Shown one piece after another: positions 45,579 through 55,900 of a stretch of 64,000 bases of DNA. Source of the DNA: Pratylenchus scribneri (taxonomy: Eukaryota > Nematoda > Chromadorea > Rhabditida > Pratylenchidae); contig JAQSEB010000047.1 of NCBI GenBank assembly GCA_030063045.1, forward strand, positions 2,294,001-2,358,000, written 5' to 3'. Below the pieces are notes generated by a model. The model ran no database searches, was not told the origin of the DNA, and worked only from the letters and a program-made list of their open reading frames with translations. The translations under genes and the position numbers were made by a program. The first letter of the stretch is position 1. Each line of letters starts with the position of its first letter.

Positions 45579-48500
45579 ATGGATGCCGAAGGTATTTCAC
45601 CAAATTCATTGGATGAAATGGTGGAGGAGGACGGTGAACATGATGAATTGATTGAGCCAAGATTTCGATACAAGCGGATTTTGGGCAATTTAATCACCGT
45701 AAATTTCATTTAAATTTATTAAAATTTGTAAAAATTGCACAGGTAATGGAAAATGATGCTGCTTCCGCTTTTTGTATGCATGAAAAATTTTTGGTCATCG
45801 GTTTTCAATCCGGACGAATTCGCCTCTTCGACCACATGGGCAATGAGAATATGGAAACGGTATTTGAATAAAATATTATTGATTATTAATTAATGATATT
45901 GGAATTTAAGTCAGGACGACTCCACAAATGCGCGGTTTCCTGTGTGTCAGTGGATGATTCGGCAAATTACATTTTGAGTTGTGCCAATGATTTCAGCATT
46001 ATAATTTTTGGCATTGGATGTGCCGAGTATAATCAGGTAAATGAAATAATTATTTAAAAACAAATTATGGTTTTTAAAAATTTTACTAAAAAAATTATTG
46101 AAAATTTTTTTTCGGCTTATGATTTTTGTTCGAATTATTGTAAAGTACATAAAAGGGTGCACTAAGCCAGAAAGAAATAACTTCCTCTGAGCGGGATCGA
46201 ACCCGAGACTTAAATTTTTCCAAAATTGATGGGCTCCTTTTGGATTACAAATTTTCAAAACAAATTTTTGGTAAATTTCTAAGCGCCAAGCCAACCTGAC
46301 CTAAATTTGAAAAAGCAATTGATTTATTTAAATTTTACGCAGAAATTGACCACAAAAGCATCGGCAAAATTGGTGTCAATTGCACCCGATTTCTCTCGCA
46401 ATGGTTCTGGCCAACGATTCCTGGCCTGTTCCCATGATTTGGTGCTCTACGAGCGGGGGATGAGGGCTGAATTGTTCGCTGGCAAACGGCGAGAAACAAC
46501 GCTGTACAGAGGCCTTGACAAGGATGGAACCATTTCGTGTCTTTCATGGAAACAATCGCTGATTGCATTCACAAATGAGACTGGGACGAGAATATTTGAC
46601 CTGTGAGTTTTAATAAAATATGGGTGCTAATTTTTTGCCAAAAGATTTAAATTATTTTGACCAATTTACCGTTCAGAAATATTTTTAAAAAAAATTGCTA
46701 AAATCTTCAAACCAGTTTTAAACCCATAATCAAAATGAATTGATTGACGTAATATTAGTCCAGTTTAAGGCAATTCTTAATAAAATTTAAACCATTAAAC
46801 CGATTTTTGGTTCATACTTTTTGGATTTTAAACCCATAACCCAAATAAGTAATAAGCAAATTAAAGCATTCGGATAAATTGAAAACTGAACCGATTGGTT
46901 TTTATGACGTTTAAACCATTAAACCATATTTTGGTTTATCTATATTTTATATTGATTTTTTGTAATATTTGAATAAACCTAAAAAATTACAGGATATGAA
47001 ATTTTAACTTTCGGCACAAAATCATTTCTAATTTAATTTAATATTTTAAATTAATTATAAATTCCATTTAAAGCAAATTAACAAAGTGCATCACCCTGGT
47101 CCAGCCAATTCACAAGAATGAACAATTTCCCACTGCAAAATTCCCTCCAAAGCATACATGGTAAATTAAAATTATATTTTTGATTTATTAATGCTCAATT
47201 TTAAACAGGTTAAATTCCACAACATTGGCAATTGGTTGGGCAAACACAATTTGCATATGTGGAATTGTTCAAAATACAAGGAGAATGGTATTTATTAATT
47301 AAAATAATATAAATAGGGAAATATTTAAAAAAAAAAAAGAAAATTTCGAAAAGAAACGGTTCAATGATTTATCCTGGTCCTGTTCCTATAAACCTTATAC
47401 CAATCCCATACCCAGTCATTAAATCTCGTCAAGACTCATCATTTAATTAATTTTGGCTTATAGGTTTAACGTTTAACCAATTCTAACTTAGTTTTGAACC
47501 ATTAAACCAAAATCGGTCTAAACCGTTTAATAGCCTTTAATTTTGGCCAAATCATAAACTTAATTATATACCATTCGATGCGTTTTGACCAGCTCTATCC
47601 AATTGGGTATATGGTTTGTAAATATAAGACAAACCTTCCTTAAACCATTATATTGCCGTTAAATTAAATACCAATCAAATAAAATTCCCTTTAATTTTAG
47701 AGCACGGCCTCAGAATTATTTGAAATGCCGAAAAGATGTGGACAAATTCTGCACAAATTTACGCTGTCGGATTTCATCATTGCCGGCATCTCATTGACCA
47801 CACATTGTTCATACAATGAAGGCGGTGAAGGAGGAGGAATGGAAAATATAAATCCAAATTATCACCGAAATTCATTGATTTCTTCCCCAAATTCGGCCAT
47901 AAATTTGCCATCTTTATCGAACATTTCTTCACCGAATGGATCCACCAAAAATCTTCAAATGTTGGCGGCAACTTCACCAGCAATGGAAAATTCGTCATCA
48001 TCTTCTCCAATTTGGCGTGAATTGATTGTATTTGGCATCAAAAAATCTTCTGCCGGGGCAAATACAAGGGAATCGAGTCTTCTCAATGTTACAAATGCAT
48101 CAATTTCATCATCAAATCAACAGGTAAAATTAAATATTAAATAAAAATTTATTTTTCAATTAATTTATCAATAAAAAAAATAATTGAATTTGCCCTTAAA
48201 TTTTCATGTCTAAAAATCAGCATTTTTGAGATCATAAAATTGGTCATATATTTATTAGAAAATTGTTACCATTATTGGAGTGGTTCAGTGGTAGAATCCT
48301 CGATTTAGCGCCCCAATTGGAAAAGTTCAATTCCCATTGGCGTCAGATCATTTTTTCTAATAAGATTTAATACTGAGCCTATAAATCCAATCTACGTTGC
48401 TTCAAAAAATTTTTTTTGTACACGAAAAGTTTTGGGTAAATTAATTTTTTCATCATTTAAAAATTAAAATACAATTTTTAATATTCAACATTTATTTTTT

Positions 48501-51259
48501 TAAAGAACATTTCTTCCAATTCCAATGACATATCCAGCAATAATTGTGATGATTCAGCATCAATTTATTTGGCTCAACTACTTTTGCTCAAACCAATTTC
48601 ACTTCAAGAATATTTAATTGAGGCGGAGGACACCATTGAAATGAGAAATATTAATTTGAAACAATTACATCGATTCACCCTATGTTCACTTCCATTGGAT
48701 GATATTTACTTTATAATGGGCCCTAGAGAGGCTATTGAGGTTTTTTTTTATTCATTTTTACAATTTTTAGAATAACCTTTTGAGAACACAAAAAAATTTA
48801 AAAAATAAAATTTATTTTAATTAAAACTCCAAATTAAGGCTCTTCCATGTTCAATCGATAATCGAATAAATTGGCTAGTGGAAAATGGACTTTATGAGGA
48901 TGCTTTCGAAACTGCAATAAAAAATGGTAAATGTGGTCAACACAAAATCTCAACTCGCCCAAAATCTCTAGAGAAAATAAATTTTTAGATTTAGGCAGCG
49001 AAACATAGGAAGTGAAAAGTTTTAAAAATTAATGGAAAAAGCCTGCTAAGCAATTGGGTTGAAGTAGTATAGTGGTCTAAAGCCTTCGCCCTATATTAAA
49101 TACTTAAGAGTTCAAATCCCGGCTAAGTCCTGGATTTTTTATTTTAATATTTTTACTATGGGATTTTGGTTATTGAAATTTTGGGTGTGTTGGCAAATTG
49201 GCAAATTTTGGATAAATTTATTCCAAAAAATTAATAAAAAAAAACATTTCAGTTGAACATTTACGTGAAAATTCCGTTCTTAAAGTGGGAAAACGCCTGC
49301 TGAATCATTTAATTGAGCAAAAGGATTACGAGGCGGCTGCTGCTTATTTACCATCGGTTTTTTTTTTGAATAAAATTAATAAAATTATTTAGCATTTCAA
49401 TTAAGGTATGTTCAAATCTGAAAGAAGAATGGGCCTACTATGTGAATGAATTCGAAAATGGGAATCAAATACTCAAGCTGGTGCCCGTAATTCCAACCAA
49501 AGATCCACAGCTTGAGCCAGAGAATTATGAATCCATTTTGATTGCCGCCCTGCATTCTCGGCCAAAACTGTTCAATGCCATCGTCAACAATTGGGATGTG
49601 GACATTTATCGTGGAGCTGGTTATTCATTTTTTAATTATTGGTAACACTAGTAAATTTTGGGTCAGGTTTTTCCTCAATTTACTGTATTTTGGTCAGAAA
49701 TTCACCGTAGAATGTACAAAAATCTATAAAAATATTTACCAAGTCGAATAAAAAATAGCTTCCTATGTGCGGATTCGAACCCGAGACTTAAGAGCGAAGG
49801 GTACAATCCACTTGACCAAAAAGATTTAACCTGAAAATTGCTAGTATAGCCAAATTATTGATTGATTAAATAATAATTTCCTCCATTTAAGCCTCCATAA
49901 TTGCCAAAGTTTATGAGCGAATAACAACGGATAATGCAAATAGGCGAAGGATGAAAACCCAAAAAGATTTATCCATTCAATTGTTGAGTGCAGAGGATCG
50001 AATTTATTTGTTGAAATCGTTGGCTTCTTTGCATTTAAAAACAAGGTAAATTCTATTAATTAATAAAATCGCATAATAAAAATTTAGGCAATATTTAAAT
50101 GCCATCAAAACTTATCTTCTGATCAATGACCCGGCAATTTTTGGTGTAATCGAGCGTCATAAATTGTTCAAACATGTCAAAGATAAAATTATGGATTTGA
50201 TGGGAATTAATCAGGATTTAACGGTTCGTCTTTTGCTCAACAATGAGGATGAAATAACGCAAGAGGAAGTTGTGAATTTGCTAGGGAATCATCCAAAAAT
50301 ACAGGTTTTTGGACATTTTGAATGGAATTAATCCTCATTTTTAGTTGGCCTATCTCCACAATTTATATAGCAAAAGTGCAGGTGAAAAAAATGTGGATAA
50401 ATATGTGGACAAACTCATTCGACTTTATGTTGGTTTTTATTGAATTAATAATTAATTAATAATAAATTTAGGCTGAATATGATCGACCATTGTTGCTCCC
50501 ATTTCTTCGGAAAAATGAAAAATATCAGCTGGATTTGGCTTTGGATATTTGCAAAAGGAAAGAATATTTTGATGAGGTTTAAATTTCAACATAATTAATT
50601 ATTTAAAATAAATTTTTAAGGTGGTCTTCCTCCTTGACAAAAGCGGCAATCAATTGGGTGCATTGGATTTGATGGTGAACAAATTGCTGCACATTGATAA
50701 GGCCATTGATTTTTGTGTGGAAAAAGACGATCCAGAACTTTGGGAACGCCTAATCGATTCGGCCATTAAACGGCCAGAACAATGCGCCATACTTTTGAAG
50801 AGAATGGCCAGCATTAAAATTGATTCGTTTGATGTCATTGAGAAGGTAAATTTTTGATAAAAATTAAAATAAAATCACCGAATCAACACAGATTCCATTA
50901 CAAATGAATATTCCCGATTTACGGCATTGCCTTTTGCAAGTTCTGCATGAACATGAACAACAAATGGACTTGTTGAAACATTCAAAAAGTGCCTCACAAT
51001 CGGATGCATTGGAATTGTTCAAAACACAATTAAACCAATTGGCCGTAATTTCAAATTGGGAAGAACAGCAAAAGCAGGATTCACCACAAGAATTAAAATG
51101 TACAATTTGCAAGTGAGTTCATTCTTTTTAATTTGACAAATAATTTTATTTTCAATTTAAAGCACAAAATTGATCGATTCGACAAAAAGTGAATTCCTCC
51201 TTTTGGCAAATGGAAGAATGATTCATGATGGATGCATTAAGAAAATAACAAAAGAATGA
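45579..51259 (+). CDS. vps-41: VPS41, HOPS tethering complex subunit
   Basis: About twenty exons encode the VPS41 architecture. The N-terminal WD-like propeller has AASAFCMHEKFLVIGFQSG, RIRLFDHMGN, FLACSHDLVLYERG and CLSWKQSLIAFTNETGTRIF. The alpha-solenoid/CHCR has RINWLVENGLYEDAFETAIK, YLPSV, AEYDRPLLLPFLRKNEK and NKLLHIDKAIDFCVEKDDPE. The end has IPLQMNIPDLRHCLLQVL. HOPS tethers late endosomes, autophagosomes and lysosomes. Two oddities: the exon 47701-48123 inserts about 60 low-complexity Ser/Asn residues into the propeller, and the C-terminal RING is cut short (CTICKTKLIDS, then GRMIHDGC) with no final CxxC before the stop at 51257. Introns carry SINE, tRNA-like and MITE insertions. The start is the first ATG after UVRAG (45579). 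Confidence 0.92.
46090..46300 (-). repeat. tRNA-derived SINE-like element C, copy 6
   Basis: The reverse complement has gtctcgggttcgatcccgct followed by cagaggaagttatttctttc. It lies in a VPS41 intron. Confidence 0.7.
46640..46990. repeat. Degenerate ttaaacc-rich repeat, probably MITE family B related
   Basis: Repeated ttaaaccattaaaccgattt and ggtttat motifs resemble the family B arms, but the 'ttatggtttggtcaaaatta' core is missing. It lies in a VPS41 intron. Confidence 0.4.
47335..47670. repeat. MITE family B, copy 7
   Basis: Reverse-oriented copy: aaatttcgaaaagaaacggt at the left, tggccaaatcataaacttaa in the core, then ttgaccagctctatccaatt. It forms most of a VPS41 intron. Confidence 0.7.
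48272..48347 (+). repeat. tRNA-Gly-like pseudogene or SINE head
   Basis: The A-box region tggttcagtggtagaatcct is nearly identical to eukaryotic tRNA-Gly. A B-box-like aagttcaattcccattgg follows. The acceptor stem and anticodon arm do not pair well, so I do not call a functional tRNA. It lies in a VPS41 intron. Confidence 0.5.
49060..49135 (+). repeat. tRNA-like segment (Asp/Glu-type A-box)
   Basis: tagtatagtggtctaaagcc resembles the tRNA-Asp A-box region. A B-box-like gagttcaaatcccggcta follows. The stems are imperfect. It lies in a VPS41 intron. Confidence 0.45.
49640..49855 (-). repeat. tRNA-derived SINE-like element C, copy 7 (best-preserved head)
   Basis: The reverse complement reads tggtcaagtggattgtaccc (A-box, Leu/Ser-type), then cttaagtctcgggttcgaat (B-box) and gaagctattttttattcg. 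This is the clearest tRNA-like head in family C. It lies in a VPS41 intron. Confidence 0.75.
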
Positions 51260-51447
51260 ATGAAATCATAGAAAGCATTAACAAAGAATTAGATAACAAT
51301 GCAATTAACATTTTTGTTTGTTCGTTCGAACGGGTCTCCTTTCAAACTACGGATTTATTTTCATTTTATTTTTATTATATTTTTATTTTGCACACCTCAC
51401 TTTTTATCATTTTTATGTGATTTATAAATTGAATAAAATTATTTTTA

Positions 51448-52059
51448 TCAAATTCCATTATTATTTTCATTGTCCAAATGGAGTATAATTTGAGCTCCGA
51501 CTATTTTTCCTCTTCTTTTTGCAATGCACGTGGACAAAATTTCCGACATTTCCTTGAAGCAACTTTTTGCTAATCTTAAATAAATTTATTAATCTTAGCA
51601 TTCATCACCGCCTTACAAAATATTCATCTCTTCATAAGTTGGGTGGTCTTTACCGGAATTACAAATTGGTAGGCATTCAGCACTGCGGCGAGCAAAATAA
51701 GGTTTGATTAAAGTTTAAAATAGTCCTCACTTGACTCCATGGTCAATACAACATTCCCTATGGTCATTCCGTCGTGAAATGCAATTCCAAAAATAGGCAT
51801 AATAATTTGGGTTAGCATAACCGCCATTTGCGACTGGGAGAATGCCATCTTTTATGGCTGAACAATTCAGCGTGGCAAAATTTCCATATTGGTTTTGGTG
51901 CTCACAGCATGCTCGCATTTCCTGGTCATAGATTAGCCCACTGAGCATTTCACCAATGCTTTTGTGACCTTTTTCCATTGGTGCATTCATAGCAGACGGA
52001 AATGATAACAAAAAATCGGCAAAAATGATAAACAAAATGGCAAAGCAGAAGGATGTCAT
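51448..52059 (-). CDS. Secreted nematode DB-module protein
   Basis: Three exons (52059-51731, 51682-51617, 51562-51448) are in phase and give 169 residues. The N-terminus MTSFCFAILFIIFADFLLSF is a signal peptide. The cysteine pattern is that of the nematode DB domain: MRACCEHQNQYGN, NCSAI, AYFWNCISRRNDHRECCIDH, GVNAECLPICNSG, FCFKEMSEILSTC. The module occurs in secreted and immunoglobulin-type extracellular proteins of nematodes; its function is not settled. The exon 3 acceptor must be gcaaaaag at about 51563, because the earlier gattag would break the frame. The gene converges with VPS41, whose stop lies 188 bases away. Confidence 0.8.
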
Positions 52060-52908
52060 TATTTTTGAGTGTGGGTTAGGTTATTCAGTGCACCGCGAAA
52101 AAATCAACTATAAATAGTCCACATCCATACGCCAAATTTTCCAATAATTCCAATCTCATAAATTAATAATCCATCATTTTTCTATATTAATCTTAACATT
52201 CCGAGGGAATATTTGTGTATAAACTCTTCCAAATAAACCAGTTTTTAAATAGATTTTTACAAATTTAAATGACCACACCCTTTTCCGAATTATTTACAAT
52301 TTTTCACATCCTATCTAAGTAAATATTAAAAAGCAATTAAAATGAATTATCCAATTAATAATTTTCACACAAATCAACCAAAAAACCAACCAAATAAAAC
52401 GAATAAAATGAAGATAAATTCCCTTATAGTTACATTTATTTTCTCGCCCGGAGTGTCACAGCTGTGAGGAGCCACCATTCAGCAAATATCCCGACTAGAT
52501 TAGTCGCTTTTTAGTGTCCGTAGTCCCTTCAATTTTTCATTTCTCTCTTCTTTTCCTGCCTTTTAGCGTTTTTCTTTGTCATGGGTTCGCCCGAGGGGTG
52601 GGTTCTTAAAACAGCCATAGCCAACAGCGCAATATTCGTCGTATTTAATCGATTCTTTGCTTTTATAAAGGAGGTAGAAATTCTCCATCCACCTCATTTC
52701 CACATACATTCTTTCCCTATTCAATCTTCCTTCAACAGCTTTACTCCCCTACCAACCAACCTACCAACCAAAAACTCCCAATTTCCACATCCAATTTGAC
52801 AAATATTATTACATTCACCTATTTCTTACCATATTTACTAAAATTTAACATAAAAACAATTCCATTATTATTTCTAGATTACACACAATCTGTAATAAAA
52901 TTGATATT
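52060..52908. promoter_or_regulatory. Divergent region between the DB gene and PCF11
   Basis: About 850 bases, AT-rich, with a pyrimidine-rich tract (about 52500-52570 and 52680-52790) on the PCF11 side. Short ORFs are unsupported. It probably contains both promoters; no specific motif was assigned. Confidence 0.4.
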
Positions 52909-55900
52909 ATGGCAGCAGCAGCCAAAGAGGCGGCTGAGGAATACAGGTCAGCGCAATTTTTTATTGCAAAAATCTAACATTACTTAAACTTTAAGATCAG
53001 TGCTCTCGGAGCTGACTCGGAATGACAAAACGCAAATCAATTTGTTAACAATTTTGGCTGAAGACTATGCATCATATGCCGAAGAAATTGCCAATGTGAT
53101 AGAAGAAAGACTCAATACGGTTTGATGAATTTAATATTCGCGAATTAATCTAAACATTTAAGTGTCCTGTTCCACTCAAAATGATTATGCTTTATGTGGT
53201 CGACTCCATATTGAAGAACATCCAAGTGACCACCAATTACCGGGAACAATTTGCCAAGAAGATCGTTAACATGATAGTCCATGTTTTCAATGAGGTGGAT
53301 ACTTCTACTCCATCAGATTGAGCTCAATTAAAAAAACAACCACCCATCCTTAAACCTCATGAATCTCACATACCTCTTGGTTTACCCACCCAAATTCATC
53401 TCATTGCCTTTGTCTCTCTAATCATCACTTTTTTTTTGTTCAATTCTCACTTTTTACACATTTTTAAAAAAATTGTTGCCAACGTGTTAAAAAAGTTTAT
53501 TACTAGTTTGGAGTTTTAATGAGTCTTTAAATGTATTTTTTTTATTTTGAATATGAATCAATCCCGAGTTTTAAACTCAAAAACTGAGTTCTCAACTCGA
53601 TTTTTCCCTGTCTCGCACTCCCTTATGGCCTTTTGGTCGGCTCGAACTTTTGCGTTTTGAATTTCCCAAAGGATGATGACTAAGCTTTTTTTGCATTGAG
53701 ATGAGATTGCTAAGCAAAAGAAAAATTTTGAATCATTTCTAAAGGAAGAAATATCTGAAATTCTAGTATCTAATAAGAGATAAAAACAACCTAAACTTCC
53801 CAAATAATCCATATTCGGAACAAGCTCAGTAGAAAACCCGTCTGTTTTAATTTGTTCTTAAATTCCAACGGTTTATAATTTCCTTGGCGTTTGCCATTTA
53901 CCTTAATCTACAAGCCTGATCCGAATATGACCAGTCTTTTATATAATCAATTTTAAATTTCTTATCTAAAATTTAGGGCGATGAGAAGACTCGATCTGCA
54001 ATTTTCCGGCTTCGGTCCACTTGGACAGACATTTTTCCAAAATCCAAGCTTACCCTGATTGACACCAAAATCAATGCCATTGACAATAAATGGCCTCAAG
54101 AACGAAAGCCGGAGTCACTGCCACAAAACCGAAAGCCGGAGTCACTGCCTCGGGACCGGAAGCCGGAGGCACTGATGTCTCTTCGCATCGAACCGCCTGC
54201 ATCATTGCCACAACAACCAACGGGACGTCCTCAACAACAGGTCAAAAAACAATCAAATTTGGTGCATCAACCACAACTGTCAAATGCACAACAACCTCCG
54301 GTCAAACGGCGTAGAATAGTGCAACAAGGACCACCACCATCAAGTTCGCATCCACAAAGGGCAACGCGTGAAAGAGAAACAGCCCCGCATCATCCACAAA
54401 GAGTACAACAACGAGAAGGACCACAACCTCATCGCATACCGAGAACATCGCAACAAAATGCCACTTCAATTCCGCATCAATCACAACAACCGCCGCAACA
54501 ACATCATGGTTTATTGGGCCAACAAAAAGTAAAATAAATATTTTATTTATAAAAAATCAATAAATAATTATTCAGGCTTTGGAACCAACCGCCGCACCAG
54601 GCGCCCATGCATTTGACCAAACTGTCGTGGTGGCCGCATCATCACATCCCAATCATCAAATTTGCGCTGCCGATACAACCACTAAAAGTTTGTTTTACTT
54701 GAATATATTTAATCTGCTGAATAAATTACTGAAATTACCGAATAAATAAGATCAAAATTATAATGGTTCAAGAGGGGTTTATCCTACATTATTCACATTC
54801 ACAAACCATATACATAAACCCAAATGGATAGAGCTGGTAAAAATTAAAGGGTAAACGGTTTAACCTATGTTGATTTAATGGTTCAAAAACTAAGTTAGAA
54901 TTGAATTAAACCCAAGCCAAAGCATAATCAAATGATGCTTTTGACGAGATATATTGATTAGCTATGGTTTTCGAGTCTATAACAAACCATTGAACCGTTA
55001 AAATCTCGGTAAATTCAGTAATTTATTAGGCAAAACTAAATCTATTTTTGAATATATTTATGCATAATCTCTAATTTACCAATAAATTTCAGCACCACCA
55101 CAGCAACCGCTTAATATCCAAAATGTCATTCCAGCGGTACCAATTCAGCAGCCAATTAACATCCAGCAGAATATCGCACCGGCACCAGTCCAGCAGCATA
55201 ATATCCAAAATATCACACCACGGCTCTCAGGTATCCCGGAGAACAACAGAATTTTTGTGGATGGCAAAGCCTACGAGGTATGATTATATTTTTAAGTTAA
55301 ACAATTTAAATTTATTAGGATTTTGAGCTAGTTTTTTAGGCTGGCTAGGATTATAAAGAAAATTTTATCAAAAAAATTATTTTGGTCTAAATGGGAACCT
55401 TTCAATTTGCGAAATTTAGGTCGCGGGTTCGAATCCGCTTAGAGGAAGTTATTTTTTTTCATGCTATAAAACCATATTTTTGACCTTTCCATTTCCCTTT
55501 TTCGTTCATTAAGGCCTCAAAAAATTATTTAGATCGATTTAACATTAAAATTTTACGGGTGATCAACTAAAAAAATATCCAATTTTTTGCAGGTTTTCTA
55601 CATCGAACAAGTGGCTGTGATTGAACGCAACGGACTCCCTCATCGTGTCTCATTCGCCGGCCCTCCCCGTGACGTCATCATCGATGGGGTGGCACACCGA
55701 ATGGCATTTGGCGAGCAGAAGCAAGTCCTAATTGACGGTGAAGTGCATTTGCTCACATTCGGTGCACCCTCGCGTGAACTCTACATGGGCCATTATCCGT
55801 TCAAGGGCGCATTCGGAGGGCCACCCATAATTGCCACAATCAACGGGCGACGGCATGAAATTCGACTCTGCGGTCCACCGCCCGAAGTGAGAATTGACCC

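Noticed and set aside
48272..48347. Functional tRNA-Gly gene
   Set aside because: The A-box is excellent, but the acceptor, anticodon and T stems do not pair properly and there is no clear GCC, TCC or CCC anticodon loop.
49640..49855. Functional tRNA-Leu gene
   Set aside because: The internal promoter boxes are good, but no closed acceptor stem is present and the same sequence recurs as a dispersed repeat.
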